A stretch of DNA of 64,000 nucleotides from Mesorhizobium sp. M1D.F.Ca.ET.043.01.1.1 (GTDB taxonomy: Bacteria > Pseudomonadota > Alphaproteobacteria > Rhizobiales > Rhizobiaceae): the NCBI RefSeq assembly GCF_003952385.1, contig NZ_CP034444.1, positions 7,063,367-7,127,366 on the forward strand, in the 5' to 3' direction. Under the pieces are notes generated by a model. That model was not told the origin of the DNA. It did not search any database and worked only from the letters and a program-made list of their open reading frames with translations. Position numbers and translations under genes: made by a program. The number at the start of each line of letters is the position of its first letter. Positions within the stretch are counted from its first letter, which is position 1. Positions 26,312-35,092 of this stretch are shown here, piece after piece.

Positions 26312-27631
26312 GTGGTTGAATCGATTGAAACGACACTAGGGATATGGGACGCGTCACTTCGCGAAGTGAAGTCGCGCATCAGGGGGCTTTTCCCTCAGGA
26401 GCGAGTGGCGACTTCGGCTGGTTTGTTCCTTGAAGGCCTGCTCCGGGACGAGCACCGCAAGACCGGCTGGATGAGAGCTAAGGCTGCGGGCGACCCAGGA
26501 CCCTGGCGCCAACAGGCCATTCTCGGAAGGGCCAAATGGGACGCAGACGCTTTGCGGGACATCGTGCGTAAATATGCGCTCGAAACACTGGCCGACAGCG
26601 ACGCAGTCCTCGTCATAGACGAGACGGGCTTCATCAAGCAGGGCAAGACGTCCTGTGGGGTAGCGCGGCAAATCAACGGCTCAACGGGCAAGATGGCAAA
26701 TTGCCAGATCGGCCTGTTTGCGGCTTATGTGTCCAGGCACGGGCATGCATTCATTGACCGCGCCCTGTATCTTCCGAGGGCCTGGACGGAAGACTCCCCC
26801 CGCTTGGCGCGGGCCCACGTGCCTGTGAGCGCGACTTTCACAACAAAGTCCCGCATGGCGCTGGACATGATCGCACGCACTGTCGGTGCCGACGTACCTT
26901 TAGGCTGGATAGCTGTTGATCACGTCTGGGGTGTCGACATTGAGATGGCTCTGCGGCGCTGGTGCAAGGGCTACGTAGTTGGCGTCAGCGCGAGCCACAA
27001 TTTCTTCCTCACCCGACCCGCTTTTTCCCAGCAGGTCGGGACGGCAGAAGACATCGCACGATCCGTCCATCCCTCTCAGTGGCGGAGCCTACCTCTACAA
27101 GAGGGTCTGCAAGGTTCCGAAACTTGGGCTTACTGCCCCTTCGCTGACCTGGATGTCGCGGAATACGATAACGCACGTTCTGGGCTTTGGACTGCAGGCC
27201 TCTTGATCCGGCGCGATGCGAACCATGCTTTCCGGTACTTTTCAACATGGTCTCCAGCAGGAACCGAAATCGAAACACTCTTCGCGGTGCGGCAATGTTG
27301 CAAGATCGCCGAGGACGGCCTCGGCGCGGCGAAGAGCGAACTGGGTCTCGAACATAACGAAACCCGTTCTTGGCACGGGTGGCATCGCCACGTCTCGCTG
27401 GTCATGCTGGCTTACGCGATGGTGCAGACCGTCCGTCACAAGACGGGCCACTGGCCCTCTGGACCGGTTGGACGATTCATGGTGGCCAGCCGCCGGTTCG
27501 ACCGCTTGCCAAGGATCCCCAAGAGACCCAAACCGGGATCACTCGGCGCCGTGTCAATCACCCCATGGAACGACCAATCTGGCGAATGTCGCCGTAAGCC
27601 ATTCCTCGTCAAAATGCCGGCCAAACAGTAG
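26312..27631 (+). CDS. IS701-family transposase
   Basis: This transposase of about 439 residues resembles the IS701 family (DDE type). The segment VLVIDETGFIKQGKTSCGV carries the first catalytic Asp, followed by NCQIGLFAAYVS and RALYLPRAWT, all typical of the group; IAVDHVWG holds the likely second Asp. GTG 26312 is a reasonable start because the family usually begins just ahead of this point; the open frame continues to GTG 26255 with an arginine-rich stretch unlike the family. The frame is intact, so the element may be or have recently been active. The inverted repeats were not resolved. It separates the sugar-acid island from the mucR region. Confidence 0.8.
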   Translation: MVESIETTLGIWDASLREVKSRIRGLFPQERVATSAGLFLEGLLRDEHRKTGWMRAKAAGDPGPWRQQAILGRAKWDADALRDIVRKYALETLADSDAVLVIDETGFIKQGKTSCGVARQINGSTGKMANCQIGLFAAYVSRHGHAFIDRALYLPRAWTEDSPRLARAHVPVSATFTTKSRMALDMIARTVGADVPLGWIAVDHVWGVDIEMALRRWCKGYVVGVSASHNFFLTRPAFSQQVGTAEDIARSVHPSQWRSLPLQEGLQGSETWAYCPFADLDVAEYDNARSGLWTAGLLIRRDANHAFRYFSTWSPAGTEIETLFAVRQCCKIAEDGLGAAKSELGLEHNETRSWHGWHRHVSLVMLAYAMVQTVRHKTGHWPSGPVGRFMVASRRFDRLPRIPKRPKPGSLGAVSITPWNDQSGECRRKPFLVKMPAKQ

Positions 27632-27765
27632 AAACCGATAGTTCTGCCATGAGACCACCCCTCAAGAGAGCTCCAAGGCGTGCAAAAGCCCTAATCGCTG
27701 TCAGGTCGATAGATCGAGATTTCAGTGGTCTTGCGGGAGCAACTGGTTTGGAAGCGGGAATACCA

Positions 27766-27954
27766 GTGAAACAGTCCAAAAAATTACAGAACTTGCACTA
27801 TGCCCAGGCAATGTTGAGGCAAATTCGTCAAACAGCGCAGGCAGACGGAGAGAGCCTCCTGACCTATTTGGTCGAGATGGCTTACCTGGAAGTCAGTGAT
27901 CGGATTAGGGCAACTTGGGCTTTGAAAGGCAACAATCCCAATCCCGACCCCTAG
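27766..27954 (+). CDS. Small hypothetical protein (about 62 residues)
   Basis: I do not recognise this protein. From GTG 27766 it encodes a mostly helical, charged peptide with HYAQAMLRQIRQTAQADGES and LLTYLVEMAYLEVSDRIRA, the kind of amphipathic pattern seen in small rhizobial conserved proteins. The open frame continues upstream to 27649, but that part is rich in Arg and Pro and looks non-coding. It lies between the transposase and the MucR-type regulator, on the same strand. A role cannot be inferred; it may be a small regulator or an antitoxin-like partner. Confidence 0.45.
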   Translation: MKQSKKLQNLHYAQAMLRQIRQTAQADGESLLTYLVEMAYLEVSDRIRATWALKGNNPNPDP

Positions 27955-28021
27955 ATCCCTCGGTCGAGCGATTTTCCCAGCCGCGCGGATTGCGACAGCG
28001 ACCCCTGCTGGCCAAGGAAAT

Positions 28022-28039
28022 GGTCCCAGTTTTGGGACC
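28022..28039 (+). promoter_or_regulatory. Perfect hairpin/dyad upstream of the MucR-type gene
   Basis: GGTCCCA (28022-28028) and TGGGACC (28033-28039) form a perfect 7-bp inverted repeat around GTTT, 78 bp ahead of the regulator's GTG start. No T-run follows, so it is more likely an operator or leader structure than a terminator. Confidence 0.4.
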
Positions 28040-28116
28040 TGCTCGTACAGCGTGTTGTCCCTATGCACCACGCGCATTGAACCGTTACGCTGAACAAAAA
28101 AGCAAGGAGAATATTT

Positions 28117-28680
28117 GTGACTAAGAGCAATACAGAACTGACGCCGGTGGGGGGAGATAATACCGAACAGTCACCCTTCGAGCAGCAGGATGCTGAACGG
28201 ACAGCCGCTGAAGAGCATGAGGTCGGGCGGCCGACCGTTGAAGACGAGAAAACTGAACTGTCAACTGTGGATTTGTCGTCTCTCACGGCGGATATCGTGT
28301 CGGCCTATGTCCGAGCCAACGCGATGCCTGTTGACGCTCTTCCGGACTTGATCGCCAGCGTGAATTCTGCGTTGAGGGGGATTGTACAGCCGTTTTCTCC
28401 GGAAGAACCTGACCTCGTTCCGGCGGTCAGTCGAAAGCGGTCTGTGTTCCCCGACTATATCGTGTGCCTAGAGGACGGAAGGAAGCTCAAGTCTCTAAAA
28501 CGGCATCTCAGAACGTATTTCAATCTGACACCCGACGAATACAGAGCAAAGTGGGGACTTTCCGCTGACTATCCGATGGTGGCGCCCAATTATGCCGCTC
28601 ATCGGTCCGTCATTGCAAAGTCCGCTGGTCTTGGCCGCAGCACAGCCGGTGGTAAGTCACCTGCAAAAAAGCAAGGGTAA
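28117..28680 (+). CDS. Ros/MucR-family transcriptional regulator with long acidic N-terminus
   Basis: This 187-residue protein has the MucR core from about residue 52: LTADIVSAYVRANAM, then VCLEDGRKLKSLKRHL and NLTPDEYRAKWGL. Residues 1-50 are an acidic Glu/Thr-rich extension not found in typical MucR/Ros proteins of 140-150 residues. Of the usual zinc ligands, Cys117 and His130 are present, Asp120 replaces the second Cys, and the final His region reads RTYF, so zinc binding may be lost, as reported for some Mesorhizobium family members. MucR proteins bind AT-rich DNA and control exopolysaccharide, motility and symbiosis genes. GTG 28117 follows AAGGAGAATATTT. Proximity to the polysaccharide locus is suggestive but not proof of a link. 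Confidence 0.85.
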   Translation: MTKSNTELTPVGGDNTEQSPFEQQDAERTAAEEHEVGRPTVEDEKTELSTVDLSSLTADIVSAYVRANAMPVDALPDLIASVNSALRGIVQPFSPEEPDLVPAVSRKRSVFPDYIVCLEDGRKLKSLKRHLRTYFNLTPDEYRAKWGLSADYPMVAPNYAAHRSVIAKSAGLGRSTAGGKSPAKKQG

Positions 28681-29288
28681 AACCTGGCCTCCTCCCTGCC
28701 CGCTCGCAACCTCTGCACTTTGCTGCCGCGGCAAACGCATCCTCCCCTGCGGAGTGATGGTGATGGGAATGCGGTTCAGCCATGGCGTAAAGGGCGAACA
28801 GCACGGTGGCGCACGCTTCTCAAAGCCCGTTTTGCAATCGTTCTAGCACTGATTGAGATCTCGTCTGCCGCCTTATGTCGCGGCCGACGACCGACTGCGG
28901 CTGCCGCTCGAACTTCCATGGGCGTCCTCGAGCGAGCCGCACAGGACGCAAGGCAGGTTATGACATGTGGACCGGTTGGCGAACGGCCAAAGTATGAGGA
29001 AACCTAGAACGTCCCTTCACGGATGTAGCCGCGAAATCGTAGCGATGGGCAACTTCGCCCCTCGTTCCCCGGCGGCCAGGCGGAACCGCCTTTCTCCTAT
29101 CTTCGCTATAACAGCGGCGGTCTTGCCGGCGGACCCTCCGCCTTTTCGAGGGACGCGTGCCCCAAATGAGCATTGGAGACGAACAGCGTTTCTCTCAGGC
29201 AGCTAAGAACAGCATCCGATACTTTATGGTCTACATAATTGATAGACATACTGGACCTCGCGAGCCATTTCCAAGGAGCAAGACGAGG
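28681..29288. other. Gene-free stretch ahead of the sulfonate operon
   Basis: I see no credible gene in this 0.6-kb stretch; the open frames lack recognisable protein character and ribosome-binding sites. Near its end GTCTA (29229-29233) and TAGAC (29243-29247) form a small inverted repeat with a 9-nt spacer inside an AT-rich patch, 42 bp upstream of the binding-protein start. That is a plausible promoter/operator position for the sulfonate operon. Confidence 0.4.
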
Positions 29289-30341
29289 ATGTTAGCTGTG
29301 GACAGATTTTCGAGAAGGAAATTTAGCGCCCTCGTGGCCGCTTTTGCGGTGACCTTGGTTGCTTCTTCCGCCCCTTTCGCGGCCAAGGCGGGCAGTCCGG
29401 ACGCGGGTAAGCTGCCGTCCAAAATTCCGGAAGGCACTGTGCTTCGCATCGGCGATCCCGAGACGCAGAGGGCTCTGGAACTTTCCGGACTTATCGATCA
29501 ACTGCCGTTCAAGGTCGAATGGGCCAATATCAGCGGCGGCCCACAGACAATCGAAGCTTTTCGCGCCAACGCGCTGGACGTCGGATCGGTCGCCGACATC
29601 CCGCCTATCCACGCGACCTGGACGGGCCTCAAGGTCAAGATCATTGCCGCGAAGTTCCGCAAGGAACCGGTTGCGCACCCGATTTATCAACTCGGCATTG
29701 CGCCGGGCGTCGAGGTCAAGACGCTCGCGGATTTGCGCGGCAAACGGATCGCATTCAGCCCTGGTCAGGCACAAGGCGCACTGGTGCTGAGGGTGCTGCA
29801 GGCAGGAGGCCTTAAAAGAGAGGATGTCACTCTCATCGAATTGCCCAGCAAGGGTGATGCCTATCCGGTGGCACTTGCCAGCAAGCAAGTCGACGTCGCA
29901 CCGATCTGGGGTGTCCTCGTCAAGCACTATCTCCACCAGTATGGCGCGGACGGCGCCGCCACCATCCCACACGGCCTGCGCGACGATCCGGCCCATCTCT
30001 ATGCTCCACAGGCCGTGCTTGACGACCCGGCCAAAGCTGCCGCTCTCGGCGAATATGTGCGCTACTGGGCTCTTGCGACCCGATGGGTGCAGGAACATCC
30101 CAAGGAGTGGATCGCGGGCTACTACGTCGCCACCCAAGGCCTCAACGCAGAAGATGGCCAGTATCTCGTCGACGCCGACGGTCAGTTCGACATTCCCTCG
30201 GACTGGAACGATGTGATCGCGCGCCAGCAGGCGACGATCGATCTCCTGGCCAGGGAACTGAACAGGCCTAGGATAAAGGCCGAGGACCTTTTCGACAGGC
30301 GCTTCGAGACGATCGCCGCAAATGCGTTGAACGCGTCCTGA
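29289..30341 (+). CDS. ssuA: Aliphatic sulfonate-type ABC transporter substrate-binding protein
   Basis: This 350-residue SsuA/TauA-like periplasmic protein has an N-terminal export signal with an arginine pair (SRRKFSAL, Tat-like), a hydrophobic core and a cleavage site near AAKA. The mature protein shows EWANISGGPQTIEAFRAN and LRGKRIAFSPGQAQG, typical of the NMT1/SsuA fold that binds sulfonates or related small organosulfur compounds. ATG 29289 follows AAGGAGCAAGACGAGG. It heads the four-gene unit ssuA-ssuC-ssuB-monooxygenase. The exact ligand is uncertain, because this fold also binds thiamine precursors, nitrate and taurine. Confidence 0.8.
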   Translation: MLAVDRFSRRKFSALVAAFAVTLVASSAPFAAKAGSPDAGKLPSKIPEGTVLRIGDPETQRALELSGLIDQLPFKVEWANISGGPQTIEAFRANALDVGSVADIPPIHATWTGLKVKIIAAKFRKEPVAHPIYQLGIAPGVEVKTLADLRGKRIAFSPGQAQGALVLRVLQAGGLKREDVTLIELPSKGDAYPVALASKQVDVAPIWGVLVKHYLHQYGADGAATIPHGLRDDPAHLYAPQAVLDDPAKAAALGEYVRYWALATRWVQEHPKEWIAGYYVATQGLNAEDGQYLVDADGQFDIPSDWNDVIARQQATIDLLARELNRPRIKAEDLFDRRFETIAANALNAS

Positions 30342-30372
30342 CGCCCGCTTCCCCGGACTGGAGACGACCCAG

Positions 30373-31254
30373 ATGAACGCAATCTCAAATACCGCCGCGG
30401 TTGCACTTCCCATTCCCTACGCATCGGATGAAAGGGGGGTGATTACGCCCGCTGTACAGGCCCGCAAGACCGCGACGAGGCGTCATCTTGCGCTTGGGCG
30501 AGCGATCCCGTTCGGCGCGCTGATCGGGCCCGCACTTCTCCTCGTGATCTGGTCCATCGGCAGTATCGCCGGCCTGATCGACCCAAGAACGCTGCCGGCG
30601 CCCTGGTCGGTTGTCGGCACGGCCATCGATCTCATCGCCGAAGGGAAGCTTCAGGATCATTTGATGACGTCTGCCTGGCGGGCGGTACAGGGGCTGGCGT
30701 TCGGCGTCCTGATCGGGACCACCCTCGCCCTCATTTCAGGTTTGTCGCGACTCGGCGAGGCCATCATCGACGGCCCCGTTCAGATCAAGCGGGCGATACC
30801 GACGCTCGCGCTGATCCCGCTGCTGATGCTGTGGTTCGGCATCGGCGAAGGCATGAAAGTAACGACCATCGCGCTGGCTGTCCTGATCCCGATCTATATC
30901 CAGACCCACAGCAGCTTGCGCAGCATCGACAGCCGTTATGTCGAACTGGCCCAGACCTTACGAATGGGGTACGGCGAATTCATCCGTGAGGTCATCCTGC
31001 CGGGCGCCCTTCCCGGGTTCTTCCTCGGCCTGCGATTGGCGGTGACCTATGCCTGGCTATCTCTGGTGGTGGTCGAGCAGGTCAATGCCACCAGCGGCAT
31101 CGGCTATATGATCGATCTGGCGCGCAACTACGGCCAGACCGACATCGTCATCGTCGGCCTCGTCGTCTACGCGTTGCTCGGTCTCGGCTGCGACGGCACC
31201 GTCCGGCTCTTCCAGGAAAGGTCGCTGTCATGGCGTCGCACCTTGGCGGATTGA
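30373..31254 (+). CDS. ssuC: Sulfonate-type ABC transporter permease
   Basis: This 293-residue inner-membrane protein has about six hydrophobic segments and a BPD_transp_1 domain. The ATPase-contact loop includes EFIREVILPGALPGFFLGLR, matching the EAA motif of SsuC-type permeases. A cytoplasmic N-terminal extension of about 40 residues precedes the first membrane segment. It starts 31 bp after ssuA, and its 3' end overlaps the ATPase gene by 25 bp, so the two are translated together. Confidence 0.83.
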   Translation: MNAISNTAAVALPIPYASDERGVITPAVQARKTATRRHLALGRAIPFGALIGPALLLVIWSIGSIAGLIDPRTLPAPWSVVGTAIDLIAEGKLQDHLMTSAWRAVQGLAFGVLIGTTLALISGLSRLGEAIIDGPVQIKRAIPTLALIPLLMLWFGIGEGMKVTTIALAVLIPIYIQTHSSLRSIDSRYVELAQTLRMGYGEFIREVILPGALPGFFLGLRLAVTYAWLSLVVVEQVNATSGIGYMIDLARNYGQTDIVIVGLVVYALLGLGCDGTVRLFQERSLSWRRTLAD

Positions 31255-31976
31255 GCGGCGCGCCGCTGGTGCGTGTCGAGAGGCTCGTGAGGCGTTTCGG
31301 GCCGCGGACCATTCTGGACGGCCTCAGCCTCGACATCGAAAAGGGAGAGTTCGTTGCCCTTCTCGGCCGTAGCGGGTCAGGCAAGAGTACATTGTTGCGC
31401 GCGCTCGCCGATCTCGATGACAAGGTCTCCGGGTCCGGCCGGCTCGATACACCCGATAAGAAATCGGTGGTGTTTCAGGATGCCCGACTGTTGCCGTGGA
31501 AACGCGTGCTGGAGAACGTGGTTCTTGGCCTCGACCTACCGGATGCCGCCGAACGCGGACGGATAGCTCTAGAAGAGGTTGGCCTGAGCGGCCGCGAGAC
31601 CGCATGGCCGGTTGAACTGTCTGGCGGCGAGCAGCAACGGGTGGCCTTGGCGCGCTCGCTGGTTCGGGATCCTGAACTGCTGCTTGCGGACGAGCCGTTC
31701 GGCGCACTCGACGCGCTGACCCGCCTGCGCATGCACGATCTGCTGCGCCAGCTCTGCGCCCGTCACCAGCCGGCCGTGCTGCTGGTCACTCATGACGTGG
31801 ATGAAGCCGTGACGCTGGCGGACCGGGTCTTGGTGCTCGACAAGGGCGGCATCGCCGCCGATATCGTCATCGATATCCCCAGGCCACGCGATCATGGCCA
31901 CCGCCGGTTCGGCGAGATCCGCTCCGAACTTCTGCGTCATCTCGGCGTCGAGCCAAAGCCTTCGCTGCCGGTCTGA
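31230..31976 (+). CDS. ssuB: Sulfonate-type ABC transporter ATP-binding protein
   Basis: This 248-residue single-domain ATPase has Walker A GRSGSGKST, Q-loop VFQDARLLPW, signature LSGGEQQRV, Walker B LLLADEPFGALD and the H-loop THDVDEAV, all as in the SsuB/TauB family. It is complete and of normal length. Its ATG lies 25 bp inside the permease gene. The monooxygenase gene starts 47 bp downstream. Confidence 0.87.
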   Translation: MASHLGGLSGAPLVRVERLVRRFGPRTILDGLSLDIEKGEFVALLGRSGSGKSTLLRALADLDDKVSGSGRLDTPDKKSVVFQDARLLPWKRVLENVVLGLDLPDAAERGRIALEEVGLSGRETAWPVELSGGEQQRVALARSLVRDPELLLADEPFGALDALTRLRMHDLLRQLCARHQPAVLLVTHDVDEAVTLADRVLVLDKGGIAADIVIDIPRPRDHGHRRFGEIRSELLRHLGVEPKPSLPV

Positions 31977-32023
31977 GGGCCCAAGACTTCTCGCTCAGCC
32001 TCACCACCCAGGAGGACCAACAT

Positions 32024-33370
32024 ATGCCCGCCAAATCACGACAGTTGAATCTCAACCTTTTCATCTATCCTGGCGGCCATCATGAAGCCGGCTGGCGCTA
32101 CAAGGATTCCGCCCCAGATAGAGCGCTGGACATCGCCTATTATCAGGAACTGGCAAAAAAGGCCGAGGCGAGCAAGTTCGACGCGCTGTTCTTTGCCGAC
32201 GGGCCCGCGCTCGCCGACAACATCCGCTACGCGAGCCGCTTCAGGCTGGAGCCGCTGACCTGGATTTCGGCGCTCGCCGCCGTAACGGAAAGAATAGGGT
32301 TCATCGCGACCGCCTCGACCACCTACAACGAACCCTACAACCTGGCCAGGCTGTTTGCTTCTGTCGATCATCTGAGCGGTGGGCGCGCCGGTTGGAACAT
32401 CGTCACGACGGGTGACGAGTCCGCAGCTTTGAATTTCGGCTTTGACCGGCATCCAACCCACGCCGACCGTTATGAGCGCGCCGGCGAGTTCGTTGATGTG
32501 GTAACCAAGCTCTGGGACAGCTGGGAGGACGACGCTCTCGTCTCGGACCGGGAGTCCGGCATCTTTGCCGACACCGACAAGATCCATCCGATCAACCACA
32601 TCGGCAAATATCATCGGGTGAAGGGTCCGCTTACGCTTCCGCGCTCTCCGCAGGGGCGTCCGGTCTATGTCCAGGCGGGTTCATCGGAAGACGGACGGTC
32701 GTTCGCAAGCCGCTATGCCGAGGCGATATTCACAGCCCATCAGACACTCGGCAACGCGCAGGAATTTTATGCCGACATCAAGGCGCGGGTGAAGTCGGTT
32801 GGCCGCAACCCTGACCACGTCAAGGTCTTGCCCGGCATCAGCCCGTTCATCGGTTCGACCGAGGCGGAAGCCAGGGCTCTTCAAGACGAGTTCAATGAGC
32901 TGACGCAGCCGGAATATTCGCTTCACCAGCTACGCCGCATCGTCGACGCCGACCTTTCCGGCTACAATCTGGACGGCCCATTTCCGCGCGAGCTCATCAG
33001 TGTCGAGGGCGAGCGCGGTGCGAGCAGCCGCTTCCATGTCGTGCTTGACATCATCGAGCGCGAAAATCCAACCATCCGCCAGTTGCTGCACCGCCTCGCC
33101 GGCGCGCGCGGGCATTGGGTCCAGGCAGGGACGCCCGAACAGATCGCCGACAACATCCAGGAATGGTTCGACAATGGTGCGGCGGACGGCTTCAATGTCA
33201 TGCCGCCCTATCTGCAGGGCGGGTTCGACGTGTTCGCCGAGGAGGTGGTGCCGATCTTGCGCCGGCGCGGACTTTTCCGGCACGACTATGAGGGGGCGAC
33301 GCTGAGGGACCATTTCGGTCTGCCGCGCCCTGACAACACCTTCAGCCAACCGCAAAAGGCGAGCGCCTGA
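32024..33370 (+). CDS. LLM-class FMN-dependent monooxygenase (NtaA/DszA family)
   Basis: This 448-residue protein belongs to the bacterial luciferase-like superfamily, NtaA/SnaA/DszA branch. Visible features are the opening LNLFIYPGGHHEAGWR, ELAKKAEASKFDALFFADG, the HLSGGRAGWNIVTT motif, the phosphate-binding YVQAGSSEDGRSFA region and the length of about 440-450 residues usual for the branch. Such enzymes need FMNH2 from a separate reductase, which is not encoded here. With the SsuABC importer it probably releases sulfite from an organosulfur compound during sulfur limitation, although nitrogen-containing chelates are also known family substrates. Confidence 0.82.
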   Translation: MPAKSRQLNLNLFIYPGGHHEAGWRYKDSAPDRALDIAYYQELAKKAEASKFDALFFADGPALADNIRYASRFRLEPLTWISALAAVTERIGFIATASTTYNEPYNLARLFASVDHLSGGRAGWNIVTTGDESAALNFGFDRHPTHADRYERAGEFVDVVTKLWDSWEDDALVSDRESGIFADTDKIHPINHIGKYHRVKGPLTLPRSPQGRPVYVQAGSSEDGRSFASRYAEAIFTAHQTLGNAQEFYADIKARVKSVGRNPDHVKVLPGISPFIGSTEAEARALQDEFNELTQPEYSLHQLRRIVDADLSGYNLDGPFPRELISVEGERGASSRFHVVLDIIERENPTIRQLLHRLAGARGHWVQAGTPEQIADNIQEWFDNGAADGFNVMPPYLQGGFDVFAEEVVPILRRRGLFRHDYEGATLRDHFGLPRPDNTFSQPQKASA

Positions 33371-33794
33371 TTATTGTGGGCCATGTGTCACATTTTTCAA
33401 GGCCGCTGCACGGTAGAGTGACCAGCAACGCAGTAAGACGGCGCAGATCGTCACGCTCTTAACAAGAGACCAATCTCCAGAGGGACCTCATCAAGATCCG
33501 GCCCTCGGCCGGCTGAAAGAGGCCGATGGCAATTGAGCGCTCACAAGGTGGATTGGATGATCCACACCAGATATCTGCACGGATCACCTCCCAGAAATGG
33601 GCGGCCGGTCCTGGAATCGAGCCGCCGTCGCGAGCCTTTCGGGGCCGCGGAGGCTTCTTTGTCTGCTGTCCTCAGGGCGAACGTTGCAGCAAATGAGAGT
33701 TTGCAGCGAGTGCACCAGTTCGTCGTTCGATCCCAGTTGCACTCAGCAATGCTGGCGATATCGTTCATTTTGCGATTCGTCGCCTGGAGGATCT
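33371..33794. other. Gene-free stretch downstream of the monooxygenase
   Basis: No credible gene is seen. CCGGCC (33498-33503) and GGCCGG (33507-33512) form a tight GC-rich hairpin without a following T-run, so it is not a standard terminator. At its right end GGAGGATCT forms a strong ribosome-binding site for the small gene at 33795. Confidence 0.35.
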
Positions 33795-33977
33795 ATGCGT
33801 CAGCAGACAAAGCCGTTCGTCGTCGAGAAGAAAACGTCCCGAAAGCTCAAGACCGACAACCAGAAGACATCGATCTGGGGGAAGTTGGATTTGACGCTGA
33901 GGCAGGATCTTGCAGCGCAACGAGATGCGCCTGAACAGAGGGCCGCTGCAGAAGACATCACAGGCCGGGACTCGTAG
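33795..33977 (+). CDS. Small basic hypothetical protein (60 residues)
   Basis: This short protein starts at an ATG placed five bases after GGAGG, one of the strongest ribosome-binding sites in the window. The first half is basic (TKPFVVEKKTSRKLK), with a tryptophan in SIWGKLDL; the second half is charged and Ala/Glu-rich. Similar short proteins with an N-terminal KPFVVExK pattern are common next to unrelated genes in rhizobia, and their function is not known to me. It stands alone ahead of the phasin gene. Confidence 0.6.
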   Translation: MRQQTKPFVVEKKTSRKLKTDNQKTSIWGKLDLTLRQDLAAQRDAPEQRAAAEDITGRDS

Positions 33978-34353
33978 ACGGGAAAATCACCTGCGCTGAT
34001 GGCCCGCCAACATCTCGCCAGTCGAGGCATTGGGGCTCTGCTCCTCCCACACCGATCTATGCCTCTTTGCTGGGCTCCAGTGGCGACGCCTTCGCCGGCC
34101 GGTAATCATCTCAACCCGACTATATGACCGATTTCATGCCTGTCTTAATCACGACATCAACGCCGTTCCAGCCCATCCGGGTGTCCCCCCGCAATTTAGG
34201 CCTGCCAATCTTCGTCGCGCTAACATTCGGGCAGCACAAGAGTGTAGTCGGCGCGCCCGATTCCACGTCCAGCTTCACAAATCCGTTGCGACGATTTCGT
34301 ACATGAAGGGGGCGGCTTTGCTTTGCGGCCGTTCCCCGAACAAGGATGAAAAA
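33978..34353. other. Gene-free stretch upstream of the phasin gene
   Basis: No gene is supported. The phasin reading frame stays open upstream to 34030, but that part has no protein character. The promoter of the phasin gene is presumably here; CAAGGATG lies directly ahead of its start codon. Confidence 0.35.
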
Positions 34354-34815
34354 ATGTCCAAGGTCACCGGTAAGTCCGAAATGATCGAAAACGTCGAATT
34401 CTCTCCCGCCGACCCGTCCAAGGTTGCCGAGCGAGTCCGTGCTGTCGCGGACCAGAGCATTGAGCAGTCGAAGGAAATATTTTCCAAATTGAGCTCGGAC
34501 GCTGAAACGGCTCAAACGGCTGTCAAATCGACGTTTGAAATGGCCAGGAGCACCGGCAACGAGCTCCTCGTGAGGACGCTTGCCGCACTGCAGGCCAATG
34601 CCGAAGCCGGCTTCACGCACCTCGAAGCGCTGGTTGCCGTGAAGTCGCCGTCTGAGTTCCTCGAACTGCAAGCCGCATTCCTGCGCAAACAGATCGAAAA
34701 TTCGGCCGAGCACGCAAAGGCAATCCAGGCATTGATGTTGAGAGCTAGCGAGGATGTGTCGAAGCCGATTAAAGATGCCTTTGAAAAGGCCTGGGAAATC
34801 CGCAAGGCCGCCTGA
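34354..34815 (+). CDS. Phasin-family protein
   Basis: This 153-residue all-helical protein matches the phasin family: low aromatic content, many Ala, Glu and Lys residues, and the segments VRAVADQSIEQSKEIFSKL and LVAVKSPSEFLELQAAFLRK, which are hallmark phasin helices. Phasins coat polyhydroxyalkanoate granules and influence their size; some members instead act as stress-related coat proteins. ATG 34354 was chosen because of AAGGATGAAAA immediately upstream and because it gives the family length. It is monocistronic, with a factor-independent terminator 57 bp after the stop. Confidence 0.88.
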   Translation: MSKVTGKSEMIENVEFSPADPSKVAERVRAVADQSIEQSKEIFSKLSSDAETAQTAVKSTFEMARSTGNELLVRTLAALQANAEAGFTHLEALVAVKSPSEFLELQAAFLRKQIENSAEHAKAIQALMLRASEDVSKPIKDAFEKAWEIRKAA

Positions 34816-34871
34816 TTGCTTCAAGCAATCCGGGACGAAAAGTCAATACCTCGTCGACTGTCCCATCAGGC

Positions 34872-34897
34872 AAGACCGGCCCCGCGCCGGTCTTTTC
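34872..34897 (+). terminator. Factor-independent terminator of the phasin gene
   Basis: AAGACCGGC (34872-34880) pairs perfectly with GCCGGTCTT (34886-34894) around a five-base loop, and the strand continues with T residues. It lies 57 bp beyond the phasin stop codon. The structure is near-symmetric and could also limit transcription entering from the polysaccharide locus on the other strand. Confidence 0.8.
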
Positions 34898-35092
34898 ACA
34901 TTCGAGCGGACCGCGTTGTCCTTTGCTGCCCGCCTGCGTCGGCTTGACACCATAGCGCTTTGCCGAGACCCGAGACTTCAGCGTCAGTGCTTTGTAAGTT
35001 TGTAAGCACCGACCACGTTCTTTATGCGCTGGTGCGGCGGTCAAGGCATCACTGAAAGGAGGCACCGGCAGTTTCAGCCGCAGGCTCACGCC

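Noticed and set aside
26191..27660. Possible terminal inverted repeats of the IS701-type element around TATCGGT at 26202 and ACCGATA at 27634
   Set aside because: Only seven central bases match and no target-site duplication could be found, so the element ends were not annotated.
28610..28804. - strand frame with a His-rich start (HSHHHHS) downstream of the MucR-type gene
   Set aside because: The His run is the only feature; it overlaps the end of the regulator gene and lacks a ribosome-binding site.
33541..33768. 75-codon - strand frame in the gap after the monooxygenase gene
   Set aside because: No ribosome-binding site, no family resemblance, and it is antisense to the leader of the small gene at 33795.
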